NCBI GenBank assembly: GCA_963826795.1
Contig: CAWGYT010000004.1
Span: 1-64,000, forward strand
Reading direction: 5' to 3'
Origin: CAWGYT01 sp963826795
GTDB lineage: Bacteria; Planctomycetota; Planctomycetia; Pirellulales; Pirellulaceae
Length of the DNA stretch: 64,000 nt
Of this stretch, positions 1 to 7,798 are shown one piece after another; the stretch's first letter is position 1, and the number at the start of each line of letters is the position of its first letter. A program made the translations under genes and the position numbers. Below the pieces are notes generated by a model. It did no database searches and was not told where the DNA came from. It worked only from the letters and a program-made list of their open reading frames with translations.

Positions 1-19
1 GTTCTGCCATGGAGATTGA

Positions 20-349
20 ATGCCGTTTCCTGACGCAGGTCATGCAATAGTCGCCGAGGAGAAAGTTCGCGACTATCTCCTGAATCCAAATCACCCGATT
101 GGTGGCCCCAAAGCGACTTGGTTCGCATCACTCGGCTACACCATCGACAACTGGCAAGATCTGGTTAACGACCTGTCCCAGCTGACTCGCACCGTTGACG
201 ACTTCGTAGCCAAGCCTTCGCCGTTTGGTGTAAAATACGAAGTGCCGGGTGAAATCGGACGTCCCGGCCATCGTCCGGCGGCCATACTGACCGTCTGGAT
301 TGTTGAAGAAAACACAGTCCCCCGTCTGATAACAGCTTACCCTGGATGA
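20..349 (+). CDS. DUF6883 domain protein (cassette 1)
   Basis: A 109-residue soluble protein matching, by recall, the DUF6883 family: an N-terminal stretch about residues 8-35 (EKVRDYLLNPNHPIGGPKA), a middle helix, and a C-terminal beta segment ending in TVWIVEENTVPRLITAYPG, typical of that family. It overlaps the next gene by 4 nt (ATGA), so the two are translationally coupled. DUF6883 proteins are often paired with DUF4926 proteins in mobile regions. A toxin-antitoxin-like or nuclease/immunity role is inference only. The ATG is 20 nt into the cassette, usual for integron cargo. Confidence 0.7.
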   Translation: MPFPDAGHAIVAEEKVRDYLLNPNHPIGGPKATWFASLGYTIDNWQDLVNDLSQLTRTVDDFVAKPSPFGVKYEVPGEIGRPGHRPAAILTVWIVEENTVPRLITAYPG

Positions 350-609
350 TTGCGATGCTGGCTGAACATTCCATTGTTGTGCTCAATTCAGACATACCGG
401 ATGCTGGCCTTCGCGCGGGCGATGTCGGCGCGATCGTCCATGTTCACGGTCAAGGGAAGGCGTATGAAGTCGAGTTCGTTGATGGGGACGGGACAACCGT
501 CGTGCTGATGACACTCGATTCCGATGCCATTCGTGCAATCGGACCGGGCGAATTGCTGCACACTCGTCGCCGCGATTTGGCAGAACAAAGCGATGAACGG
601 GAGCGGTAA
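346..609 (+). CDS. DUF4926 domain protein (cassette 1)
   Basis: An 87-residue protein resembling DUF4926, with the pattern hydrophobic start, LRAGDVGAIVHVHG, then AYEVEFVDGDG (about residues 22-47). This is a small SH3-like barrel family of unknown function. It is coupled to the upstream DUF6883 gene. Its last codons run into the attC site, so the C-terminal Ser-Asp-Glu-Arg-rich tail is encoded by recombination-site sequence, a common feature of cassettes. The family call is from recalled pattern. Confidence 0.7.
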   Translation: MIAMLAEHSIVVLNSDIPDAGLRAGDVGAIVHVHGQGKAYEVEFVDGDGTTVVLMTLDSDAIRAIGPGELLHTRRRDLAEQSDERER

Positions 610-665
610 CAAGCGTGTTGGAAATGGTGAGTCCACTCACCGCCCCGTTATCGCAGACGTTACGT
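580..665 (+). other. attC recombination site 1
   Basis: An imperfect palindrome of about 85 nt. Its R'' end (ggcagaac) is the reverse complement of the first bases of the window (gttctgcc), and its R' core is GTT with the junction between G659 and T660. The central arms gatgaacgggagcgg and accgccccgttatcgc pair. Confidence 0.8.
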
Positions 666-691
666 GGCCAAACAACAGATGAGTCGACACC

Positions 692-1261
692 GTGCCACAG
701 CCCGCTGACCGACATCCCGACAACGCCGCTGGCGATTTCTACGTTGAATGCGACTCGTGCATTTCGTGCGAAGCCCCGTATCACGAAGCTCCCGAATTGA
801 TGGGACGCCCCCGATCGTCTGACAACAACTACGGGTGTTTTTTCCGCAGACAGCCATCGACCCCGGAGGAAGTTGATCGCGCCTGCGGCCCGTGATGGTG
901 TCGTGCGTTGAGGCTGTCCGATACGCTGGCAACGATCCTGAAATCCTTCGCACACTCTACGATCGAGGCCGCTTACGCATCATGCGACGCCGATCCGACA
1001 GATGTCGAAAGCCAAGTGATCCAGTACGTCAAAGACACCTACCGACTCGCAAGAAAGTATGGCGTTCAATGGACGTACATTCGCGATGCATCCCCCGAAC
1101 GTGAACTGGTTGCCTGTTGCTACGGGCCATATCAGCACACGCTCGGCGTATTTGCGTTCGACAACAAAACACGACAGATTGATATAATTCATGATGACGC
1201 TGCTTACCGTCCGCACTTCGACAACTTCAAGCGCCCGAAGAAGAGTCTGTGGTGGTGGTAA
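692..1261 (+). pseudogene. Ferredoxin-like protein, reading frame broken three times
   Basis: The first part (GTG start) has a CDSCISC motif after DFYVE, the usual start of a small 4Fe-4S ferredoxin family; a second block CVEAVRYAGNDPEILRTLYD follows in another frame. A C-terminal part of about 95 residues (SQVIQYVKDTYRLARKYG...) returns to the first frame. Adding a CG beside existing CG at about 880, 901 and 965 joins all parts into one 191-residue protein (net 6 nt), so it may be intact in reality. Function is presumably electron transfer; the C-terminal half is not recognised. The cassette limits (gttacgtggcc at 659, its complement at 1279) show it is one cassette gene. Confidence 0.6.
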
Positions 1262-1280
1262 GCGTTTTCTCCAATCAAGG

Positions 1281-1301
1281 CCACGTAACCAGGCCGTGAA
1301 C
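1281..1301 (+). other. attC site 2, left half (split by intron)
   Basis: R'' ccacgtaac complements the start of cassette 2. The site continues at 3389-3460 (cggagcgaccagctgg ... gttctgt) after the group II intron. Rejoined, it gives a normal attC with gtgaac next to cggagc. Confidence 0.8.
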
Positions 1302-3388
1302 GTGCGGACTGGAAATGGCTTGATGGCAAGCGGGTGGGACTCCCGCCGGAGTAGCTCTTAGCCAGAGGCTCCGTATCGAGTGTTGCAGCGTGTCTATAAG
1401 AAGCGTGAAGCCGTAATGTTGGCGACGTCTTCGAAGTGGCACGTTGAAGCGTACACAGAAAGGTAGTGAGGGTGAATCGACCGGGAGTGGCCTCTCGGCG
1501 ATGAACGACATGAGCTCCGAAATTTTGTACCTGTTGGACCCTGCCCAAGGCCTGTTCACGCTGGAAGGCAATATCTCTCACCGCGATCCGGCAAGCTGTG
1601 AGAGAAGGCCCGGAGTCGCTCGTCCGCTCGCGCTAGACACGATGTCATCAAGGCAACCAGTGAGACCCTGTGGTTCTTGTTCGACTCAGGACACACCTGT
1701 CATGAGCGAACGAGTATGCCCGACAAGCCTAATCAGCGAGGACGGCAAATGACTCTCAGGGAGTCGGATGGCCGAATAGTACCGCTGAAATCCGGCCACC
1801 AGTCGGATGGAACGAAGCCGAGTAATATCGGTGCAGGGAAGGCGGCCAGGCCAATACGTGATCCAGACCGGGCACCGCCCGTACTCAGAGACGGACCTTC
1901 GGTGATAACTCGGCTGGATCACATCCACCAACGAGCGGTCACGCAACCGAACGCGGTTTTCAACAACCTGTTCTCGCTGCTCAACGAAGAGTTGCTGTGG
2001 CATGCGTTCCGCCGACTGAAGCGAGGCAAGGCACCGGGAGTCGATGGTGTCACGCTTGAAGACTACGAAGTGAATCTGCGAGACAACTTGCGGAATCTTC
2101 TTCAGCGACTTCATCGCGGCAGCTATCGACCTCAGCCCAGCCTGCGTAAGAACATTCCGAAAGGCAATGGGAAGACGCGGCCGCTGGGCATCGCCTGTGT
2201 GGAAGACAAGCTCGTTCAGCGAGCTGTCGTCATGATCCTGGAGCAAATCTACGAAGTCGATTTCCATGACACTTCGTATGGCTTTCGCCCCCGGCGATCA
2301 TGCCATCAGGCGTTATCGGTGCTCGGTCAGAACATAGCGACTCGGAAAGTGAACTGGATCTCGGACGCGGACATCAAAGGCTTCTTTGATACCGTGTGTC
2401 ACGAGCGACTCGACGAACTGCTGCGAATTCGCATCAGCGACCCGAAGCTGCTCGCCCTGATCGGCCGCTTTCTGAAAGCCGGTGTGATGATCGAAGGTCA
2501 GCGTTTCGACACCGAAGACGGCGTGCCGCAAGGTTCGAGTCTCTCCCCGTTGCTCGCCAACGTGTATCTGCATTACGTTCTGGATCAATGGTTCGAACGC
2601 GATGTGAAACCACGGATGCGAGGCGAAGCGTCTCTGATCCGGTACGCCGACGATTTTATCGTCGGCTTCGAACTGGAATCGGATGCGGTGAGATACCAAA
2701 CGGTGTTGCCAAAGCGACTGGCTCGGTTTTCGTTATCTGTCGCCGAGGACAAAACCAAGTTGATTCGTTTCGGTCGTTTCGCACGTCGCGATTGCCAGCG
2801 ACGGGGTGAAGGGGCTCCGCAAACGTTCGACTTCCTCGGATTCACTCATTACTGCGGGACGAGTCGCGCAGGTCGCGTCAAACTGAAAAGGAAGACGTCG
2901 ACGAAGAAGCTCCGATTGAAACTGCTGGACCTGAACCGCTGGTTCTGGAAGCAGCTGGAAACTCCGATCGGTGACATGTGGCACACGCTGAACGCGAAGC
3001 TTCGCGGGCACTATCAGTATTACGGCATCAATGATAACTGGCCGCTGCTGATGGCATTCCGTGATCACGCTCGCCGAATGGCGAAGCGTCACATCAGCCG
3101 CCGGAGCCAAAACAGCTACTTCAGCTGGCCGAAGTTCAACGCATTTCTGGAGCAAAACCCGCTGGCGTCTCCACAACGGTTGACGGACCTGATCGCAATG
3201 TCTCGCGGAAGGAGTGCGGTGGACAAGTAACGGCCGGGAGCCGGATGCGTTAACGGCGCACGTCCGGATCTGCGAGGGGGCGACCTCAATTGTGCATGGA
3301 TCAAATCTTGTGACACCACCAGAGGAAACGGGTGGCAAACAGGGAACACAAACCGTATCCTAAACACGAGAGACTAGCCCTACTCTCC
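1302..3388 (+). mobile_element. Group IIC-attC intron, copy 1
   Basis: A 2.1-kb intron beginning GTGCGGACTGG and ending near the CCTACTCTC segment. Domain V is visible at 3236-3270 (gagccggatgcg / cgcacgtccggatct). Domain VI pairs gaggggGC (about 3276) with GCCCTACTC (3378-3386) and leaves a bulged A. It lies precisely between the R'' arm and the L'' arm of an attC, the hallmark of the class C attC-targeting introns. The encoded reverse transcriptase is in the same orientation. It appears identical to copy 2, so one derives recently from the other. The exact 3' end is ambiguous by 1-2 nt because of a run of C. Confidence 0.85.
1677..3230 (+). CDS. ltrA: Group II intron reverse transcriptase/maturase (copy 1)
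   Basis: A 517-residue intron-encoded protein that splices the intron RNA and reverse-transcribes it into new sites. Visible features are KRGKAPGVDGVTLEDY (RT block 0/1), RPLGIACVEDKLVQ, YGFRPRRSCHQAL, DADIKGFFDTV, GVPQGSSLSPLLANVYL and the catalytic RYADDFIV, followed by a maturase X domain and a basic GII-type C terminus. No HNH endonuclease domain is present, normal for class IIC. ATG 1713 or 1749 are possible shorter starts. The protein is identical to the copy at 9253-10806. Confidence 0.93.
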   Translation: MFDSGHTCHERTSMPDKPNQRGRQMTLRESDGRIVPLKSGHQSDGTKPSNIGAGKAARPIRDPDRAPPVLRDGPSVITRLDHIHQRAVTQPNAVFNNLFSLLNEELLWHAFRRLKRGKAPGVDGVTLEDYEVNLRDNLRNLLQRLHRGSYRPQPSLRKNIPKGNGKTRPLGIACVEDKLVQRAVVMILEQIYEVDFHDTSYGFRPRRSCHQALSVLGQNIATRKVNWISDADIKGFFDTVCHERLDELLRIRISDPKLLALIGRFLKAGVMIEGQRFDTEDGVPQGSSLSPLLANVYLHYVLDQWFERDVKPRMRGEASLIRYADDFIVGFELESDAVRYQTVLPKRLARFSLSVAEDKTKLIRFGRFARRDCQRRGEGAPQTFDFLGFTHYCGTSRAGRVKLKRKTSTKKLRLKLLDLNRWFWKQLETPIGDMWHTLNAKLRGHYQYYGINDNWPLLMAFRDHARRMAKRHISRRSQNSYFSWPKFNAFLEQNPLASPQRLTDLIAMSRGRSAVDK

Positions 3389-3493
3389 CGGAGCGACCAG
3401 CTGGTGCGGTTTCAAGTGGAGGCGTTACTGGCGGTCGCCCGGTGACGATCGGCGTTCTGTCACGAAGGCAATCGCTAGGCAAGCAGATGCACC

Positions 3494-3820
3494 ATGCGAT
3501 TTACGCTACGAACCTTGTTGATATCCGTCGCGTTGTTCTCTGCATGCATCGTTGCTGGCCGCTATGGGCTGATGCGGCCTGAACGTCGTGCACTTCCGTT
3601 TTCTGCGACGGAGATTCGCGACGACTACAGCGTGTGGGTGGACTGGGACTATTCCCTGACAGCACGGATAGACGAGTCTGACTTCGCACCGTACGTTCGA
3701 AGGCTCTACCTAGCTCCATCGATTCGCGAACCAAATGTCTACGAGTACTCGGACGATGAACGGAGCGTTCGCGCTTGGTACTCCAACGGGTTCGTACATG
3801 TTGAAGCGTCCGGCGATTGA
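3494..3820 (+). CDS. Small membrane-anchored protein (cassette 3, gene 1)
   Basis: A 108-residue protein beginning MRFTLRTLLISVALFSACIV, a leader type very common in planctomycetes: a short basic start, one transmembrane helix (about residues 7-25), then a soluble tail. The tail has an acidic, aromatic beta-like sequence (DDYSVWVDWDYSLTARID) with no family I recognise. It is the first of three genes in one cassette: the cassette start gttctgtcacg (3454) is complemented only after the DUF2442 gene, with no attC between. Confidence 0.6.
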   Translation: MRFTLRTLLISVALFSACIVAGRYGLMRPERRALPFSATEIRDDYSVWVDWDYSLTARIDESDFAPYVRRLYLAPSIREPNVYEYSDDERSVRAWYSNGFVHVEASGD

Positions 3821-3883
3821 CCGTAGTTCACATTACTTGGCCTGACCATTGCGAGCAGAGTTCGTTGATCGTAAAATGGAGGA

Positions 3884-4120
3884 ATGCCCACCGTACTCCG
3901 AGATGGTCCTTACCGATTCTTCTTCTACGCGGGCGATCGCGACGAGCCACTCCACGTGCATGTGGAACGGGACGATGCCGAAGCAAAGTATTGGATCGAC
4001 CCAGTGCGACTCGCTCGCAGCCATGGATTCTCGGCGAATGAGATTGGTCGGATTGAGAAACTGGTTGTCAACAATCAACAGATACTCATGGATCGCTGGA
4101 ATGAATTCTTCAACGGTTGA
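3884..4120 (+). CDS. DUF4160 domain protein
   Basis: A 78-residue protein with the DUF4160 signature: PTVLRDGPYRFFFYAGDRDE then PLHVHVERDDAEAKYWIDPV, ending with an Asn-Glu-Ile helix and IDRWNEFF-like tail. A GGAGG-type ribosome site lies 5 nt upstream. It overlaps the following DUF2442 gene. The two families are commonly adjacent, often in mobile DNA, and are regarded as a probable toxin-antitoxin-like pair; biochemical roles are not established as far as I know. Confidence 0.85.
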   Translation: MPTVLRDGPYRFFFYAGDRDEPLHVHVERDDAEAKYWIDPVRLARSHGFSANEIGRIEKLVVNNQQILMDRWNEFFNG

Positions 4121-4448
4121 AACACAAATACCCACGGCCGTCATTGTTCGTTTCACCGACGATATGGTCTCCGTTGATTTGTCCGATGGTCGTTCAATTT
4201 CCGTTCCACTAGTCTGGTATCCACGCCTCTCGCATGCGACAGCGGGAGAACGGGACAATTGGCGATTGATCGGCGGGGGCCGCGGAATTCACTGGATCGA
4301 TCTTGACGAAGATATTAGCGTTGAAAACCTGATTAAGGGTCAATCATCTAGCGAAAGCCAAACGTCGTTCAAGCGTTGGCTCAGTCAGCGTGCGGCACCG
4401 AATGGTAGGTCCGTGACAGAACAAACGGATGAACGCGAGCCGGAATAG
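4101..4448 (+). CDS. DUF2442 domain protein
   Basis: A 115-residue protein; the start ATG at 4101 lies inside the DUF4160 gene, giving a 20-nt overlap. The DUF2442 pattern is VRFTDDMVSVDLSDGRSISVPL, then WYPRLSHATAGERDNWRLIG and GIHWIDLDEDISVENLI. It is the expected partner of DUF4160. A C-terminal extension of about 30 residues runs into the attC. A longer in-frame reading from 3849 exists but has no family match before residue 85, so the later start is preferred. Confidence 0.85.
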   Translation: MNSSTVETQIPTAVIVRFTDDMVSVDLSDGRSISVPLVWYPRLSHATAGERDNWRLIGGGRGIHWIDLDEDISVENLIKGQSSSESQTSFKRWLSQRAAPNGRSVTEQTDEREPE

Positions 4449-4510
4449 GCCGGCTGGCTCGCTTCGCTCGGTAACGTCAACTCCCGGCCGCGTTATCCGA
4501 AACGTTCTCC
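4412..4510 (+). other. attC recombination site 3
   Basis: R'' cgtgacagaac is the exact complement of the cassette start at 3454. The junction is G4504^T. The palindromic core contains gcgagccgg, ggccggctggctcgc and cccggccgcg. Nearly the same attC occurs at 8420-8517. Confidence 0.85.
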
Positions 4511-4529
4511 CGCTTGAGCTTGAAAGCCT

Positions 4530-5108
4530 ATGCGTAAACGATTGCTGGCAATTCTCGGCATTCTTGTTGTTGCTGGAATGGCATTCGGTGCTGGTCTCGT
4601 TTCGCAACGATATTACCAGCTTCTGGCGATTGCCGAGTCCGTCAATGTGATCGTCGGATCTGCCGAGCAACCGCCTGAATTGGAAACGTTTGCATTTCCC
4701 AACTCAGAATTGCGATCCAAGAGTTCTTCTGGCGGAGTCTCGAATCAACAGGGAATCATCATTCATAACCCACAGGTCGGAATGTGGACGACAGCCGATT
4801 CTTTCGAAGACGTACTCGTCCATTACGCCCGCACGATGGGTTTTGAAAAAGAAACCAACATCGAGAAACGACAGTCAATGACCAACGCGGTTAGCTTCTT
4901 GGACATTGGCGGGGCGGACGCGTCCTCGAAGGCACTGATTCGAGACAACTCAAAACCAGAATTAAGTGGATACCCGCCCCCGATGCGATTGGTCCGAGTC
5001 GAATGCCTGATTAAGAGAACAAGAACGTACCATGTAAACGTCATACTGTCGCGGGCGGATGACGATGAATTGACTCACATAATTGTCTTGTTTGATCCGC
5101 TGTTTTGA
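4530..5108 (+). CDS. Membrane-anchored hypothetical protein (cassette 4)
   Basis: A 192-residue protein with an N-terminal signal anchor (MRKRLLAILGILVVAGMAFG, about residues 4-24) and a soluble domain presumably outside the cytoplasmic membrane. The soluble part has a segment resembling small periplasmic proteins that compute a distance from a reference (MWTTADSFEDVLVHYARTMG), then beta-rich stretches ending THIIVLFDPLF. I do not recognise a family. It is the sole gene of its cassette. Confidence 0.6.
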   Translation: MRKRLLAILGILVVAGMAFGAGLVSQRYYQLLAIAESVNVIVGSAEQPPELETFAFPNSELRSKSSSGGVSNQQGIIIHNPQVGMWTTADSFEDVLVHYARTMGFEKETNIEKRQSMTNAVSFLDIGGADASSKALIRDNSKPELSGYPPPMRLVRVECLIKRTRTYHVNVILSRADDDELTHIIVLFDPLF

Positions 5109-5145
5109 TGCTCTAAATCTCCGGAAGTTCACTTCGGTTCAGAAT

Positions 5146-5239
<94 letters not shown>

Positions 5240-5285
5240 GTCATCGCACTCGTTGAAAACACAATGCCATACGATTGCCAACTCA

Positions 5286-5711
5286 ATGCGCTACCAGGTC
5301 ATATTTCAGTTTCCAGAGACGTTCTTCGCGACGCACGACGAGCTTGTCGCATTTGAGGACAGGTTGATCGCGTCTATGCCAAAGACCTGCGATGTCGATG
5401 GGCACGACGTTGGCTCAGGGACGACCAACTTCTTCGTGTACACGGATTCGCCTCTGGCGGCGCTTAAACACTTTCGCGACTACTTGGGGACGAACAAGGT
5501 TGAGAAACACTTACGCGTCTCCTATCGCGAGGTAGATGGAGATGCGTACACAAATTTGTGGCCTTTTCGGGATCCTCGGCCGTTTGATATTAGTTATCCA
5601 GAGGGTGTCGATCCATTTTCAGCGAAATCGAAACGCAGCATTCCTAAACGCAGCCCGCCCGGCGTATCCAAGTTCGAGACGCCTGCAGCGGACGAGTGGC
5701 CAAGTCCGTAG
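5286..5711 (+). CDS. Hypothetical protein (cassette 5)
   Basis: A soluble protein of 141 residues from ATG 5286 (an in-frame upstream start at 5253 is possible). It begins MRYQVIFQFPETFFATHDEL and contains VDGHDVGSGTTNFFVYTDSP (about residues 41-60) and a segment VEKHLRVSYREVDGDAYTNL. The arrangement looks like a two-domain sensor or immunity-type small protein, but I cannot name a family. The C-terminal 35 residues are Pro/Lys/Ser-rich. Single gene in its cassette. Confidence 0.6.
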   Translation: MRYQVIFQFPETFFATHDELVAFEDRLIASMPKTCDVDGHDVGSGTTNFFVYTDSPLAALKHFRDYLGTNKVEKHLRVSYREVDGDAYTNLWPFRDPRPFDISYPEGVDPFSAKSKRSIPKRSPPGVSKFETPAADEWPSP

Positions 5712-5744
5712 GTTGTTTCTCACGCACGACGCTGAATACAACAG

Positions 5745-5837
5745 GCCGCGAACCAAGCAATGCACCCGAGTCGCGAAGTCGGGCGTTTTGACACTGGACA
5801 ATCTCTCGTCGCGACCGGGTGATTGCAGTCGTTATTT
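5745..5837 (+). other. attC recombination site 5
   Basis: R'' ccgcgaac complements the cassette 5 start (gttcgcgg at 5233). The junction is G5831^T. The arms gcacccgagtcgcgaag and gtcgcgaccgggtg pair. Confidence 0.85.
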
Positions 5838-5876
5838 GGCAGAGAACACAAACACAGCTCGAACGGAGTCAAACAC

Positions 5877-6386
5877 ATGAAATCTCGTCGCCCGGTCTGG
5901 TTTACTTCAATTGTTGCGATGTTCGTCACCTTCACGGTGGCCGTTGCTGCGCCACTGTCGACGCAAGGGAGGAATCAGGGCAACTCGTATCTCTTCTACA
6001 CGAAATCCTTGCGAGTCGACGACTCAGGGCTCGGAGAAATCCCATCGCGGTTCCAATGGAGCGTCGAGACCGGTTCTTCCGGATTTGATATAAACGGCAA
6101 CCCTTTACCCGATTCGAGGATCATGCTTCGGCTGTACGATCCCGATCAGCCCTATACAACGGTGTTAACCGCGCAGATGGACTTGGCAACCGCCGCGAAA
6201 CTGCATCACGAGTTGGGCGACATCCTCAAGAAGAAACTCGAAAACCCAGACTTTCACCATCGCCCGCAATACTATGATCCCAAGAAGATTCCAACTGGAC
6301 GGTTCAAGGGCATTGACGAAAGCGGCCAAGCGATCATTGAATTGGAATACCCCACGCGGCAGCGGCATCCCGAAGAAGCGAAATAA
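5877..6386 (+). CDS. Secreted hypothetical protein (cassette 6)
   Basis: A protein of 169 residues with a clear signal peptide (MKSRRPVWFTSIVAMFVTFT, cleavage near VAVAAP, residue 25). The mature part has a beta-rich region with LRLYDPDQPYTTVLTAQMD, a helix (ATAAKLHHELGDILKKKLEN) and a GRFKGIDESGQAIIELEYP close. No family is recognised. ATG 5877 is chosen over an in-frame codon at 5823 because the longer form would overlap the attC junction and bury the signal peptide. Confidence 0.6.
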   Translation: MKSRRPVWFTSIVAMFVTFTVAVAAPLSTQGRNQGNSYLFYTKSLRVDDSGLGEIPSRFQWSVETGSSGFDINGNPLPDSRIMLRLYDPDQPYTTVLTAQMDLATAAKLHHELGDILKKKLENPDFHHRPQYYDPKKIPTGRFKGIDESGQAIIELEYPTRQRHPEEAK

Positions 6387-6471
6387 CCATCGCATGCACG
6401 GGAGCGGCGGTGGCCAGTCGGTTTTGAAATCAATGTCAACTCCCGCCGCCCCGTGATGCGGGTCGTTCTGT
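6378..6471 (+). other. attC recombination site 6
   Basis: R'' gcgaaataac is a near-complement of the cassette 6 start (gttatttggc). The junction is G6465^T. The arms gcacgggagcggcgg and ccgccgccccgtg pair. Confidence 0.85.
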
Positions 6472-6480
6472 TTCAGCGAG

Positions 6481-6801
6481 ATGAAAGCACTGTACATCAT
6501 CGCATGTCTTCTTTTGGGCATTTCCATCATTGCGGAGATGGTGGCGAAACAACGGCATGGCGAGGCCATGCAGATGGTCGCCAAGGCCGGGACGGCGAGG
6601 CCTGAGGTGCGGCAAGAGGCAACACAACACGCAGACGCACTTGTCCGTGCCGGAGACCGTGTCAGCGTGGGTGGCCTCATCAGCGCTGGTGCGGGAGTCG
6701 TACTCTGGGGCGTGTCTCGACTCAAGGGCAACAGTTGGACGCAGGTACTGCCCACCGCTTTAGCGGCAGGCTATGTTGCGATGTGGTTCTTGGTGGTATA
6801 G
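6481..6801 (+). CDS. Small two-helix membrane protein (cassette 7)
   Basis: A 106-residue protein. An N-terminal helix (LYIIACLLLGISIIAEMVA) is followed by a charged stretch (about residues 25-58) and one or two further hydrophobic segments (GGLISAGAGVVLWGVS; VLPTALAAGYVAMWFLVV). It is probably an inner-membrane hairpin protein. No family is recognised. It begins only 16 nt after the attC junction, so its ribosome site lies in the recombination site. Confidence 0.6.
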   Translation: MKALYIIACLLLGISIIAEMVAKQRHGEAMQMVAKAGTARPEVRQEATQHADALVRAGDRVSVGGLISAGAGVVLWGVSRLKGNSWTQVLPTALAAGYVAMWFLVV

Positions 6802-6897
6802 AGAAACAGAACCAGGGCGTGCACCCGAGCGGCGGATCGGGACGGAATCAGAATGGGAAGTCACTTGGCCGCCGCCGGGTGACGCCTATCGTTACGA
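6802..6897 (+). other. attC recombination site 7
   Basis: R'' gaaacagaac is an exact complement of the cassette 7 start (gttctgtttc at 6465). The junction is G6891^T. The arms gcacccgagcggcgg and ccgccgccgggtg pair. Confidence 0.85.
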
Positions 6898-7235
6898 ATG
6901 AACGCATGCCGTTCAGCGCTGACGCGATTGGGACGCGACGTGGCAGCGCAAAGGCACTTGATTCGCCTGAAGCCGCGTTAAGATCTTCCTGCCCGCCAGG
7001 CTTCATTCGGATTCGTGTTTGGTCCGGACAACAGGTCGCCTGATGATGGCAACTGGGTGGCCCACTGGCCGTTGGCTCAACTCTTTCGGCCATCGCGACG
7101 CTTTGAATACCTGCGCCGCATGATGACCTTGCCCTTGGAGGCTCAACTCGCCCAACATTGATTCTCCCGTTCCGGCTCGGTATGCTCAAAACAGGAAGGA
7201 ACATCTCGGTCGCCATGCTCGATCCAGACTGAAGA
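6891..7235 (+). repeat. 345-bp repeated cassette body, copy 1
   Basis: The body of cassette 8. The same 345 bp recur without length change at 8511-8855 and 12488-12832. It starts gttacgaatg and ends with its complement cattcgtaac. It encodes only a 45-residue ORF (6906-7043) and is otherwise without a recognisable gene. A long antisense open frame also crosses all three copies. Confidence 0.8.
6906..7043 (+). CDS. Small conserved cassette ORF, copy 1
   Basis: A 45-residue peptide (starts MPFSADAIGTRRG, ends IRVWSGQQVA). The same frame is kept in the three copies of the repeated cassette, with substitutions but no indels, which argues weakly for coding. It is basic with a CPPGF motif at about residues 31-35. 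There is no family and no clear ribosome site; the cassette may instead be non-coding. Confidence 0.3.
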   Translation: MPFSADAIGTRRGSAKALDSPEAALRSSCPPGFIRIRVWSGQQVA

Positions 7236-7328
7236 CATTCGTAACCAAGCCATGCACCGGAGCACGCGATCCGGCGTTTTTCAAATGTTATATCACTCGC
7301 GCGTGCCCGGTGATGGCCACCGTTATCG
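7236..7328 (+). other. attC recombination site 8
   Basis: R'' cattcgtaac exactly complements the cassette 8 start. The junction is G7322^T. The site is nearly identical to attC 14 and attC 17 although two of the three cassettes differ. Confidence 0.85.
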
Positions 7329-7377
7329 GGCTGAGACTTTTCGCTAATCAACGATTGAGCCAACGAGCAGCGTTATC

Positions 7378-7638
7378 ATGCCCAAGGATCTGATACCTTT
7401 TTCGATCGGCGTTTGCTTCGCGATTGTTGGCGCATGGGGCTCTTGGTTTCCAGGCTCGTTCACCGATGTATTTCATGACACCGAGGATGATGACGATTTC
7501 CTTCGCAATGCCTCTCCGAAAGTCTTGGTCGGTGTTCGTATCGCCTGTCTTATTTTGTTTTTGTGCGGTTTAGGTCTGACCGTTGCAGGTTATGTTGGAA
7601 TTTCCAATCCGCCAGATTTTGATCCTCTTCCTTTTTAG
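7378..7638 (+). CDS. Small two-helix membrane protein (cassette 9)
   Basis: An 86-residue protein with a first helix IGVCFAIVGAWGSWFPGSF, an acidic loop with six consecutive Glu/Asp residues (EDDDDF region, about residues 36-42), and a second helix IACLILFLCGLGLTVAGYVG. The tail is PPDFDPLPF. Probably an inner-membrane protein; family not recognised, although DUF6199-like two-helix proteins have a similar layout. Single gene in the cassette. Confidence 0.6.
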   Translation: MPKDLIPFSIGVCFAIVGAWGSWFPGSFTDVFHDTEDDDDFLRNASPKVLVGVRIACLILFLCGLGLTVAGYVGISNPPDFDPLPF

Positions 7639-7666
7639 CGCTTTCTTGCAGCTCAACCCGGAATGC

Positions 7667-7760
7667 GCCAGATAACTATGCGATAAACCGAAGTCGCGGA
7701 ACCGGGCGACTCTGAAATGGACAATACACCGCCGCGACTCGGTTATCGCGGACGTTCTGT
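7667..7760 (+). other. attC recombination site 9
   Basis: R'' gccagataac is a near-complement of the cassette 9 start (gttatcggg). The junction is G7754^T. The arms gaagtcgcgg and ccgcgact pair. Confidence 0.8.
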
Positions 7761-7798
7761 CACTTGCCAACGCACGCGTCGGCGGTGAGGTGACGTAC

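Noticed and set aside
6848..7363. Antisense open frame through the repeated cassette (also at 8306-9157 and 12445-13089)
   Set aside because: It crosses attC and neighbouring genes in each case and has no family; probably caused by GC-rich composition.
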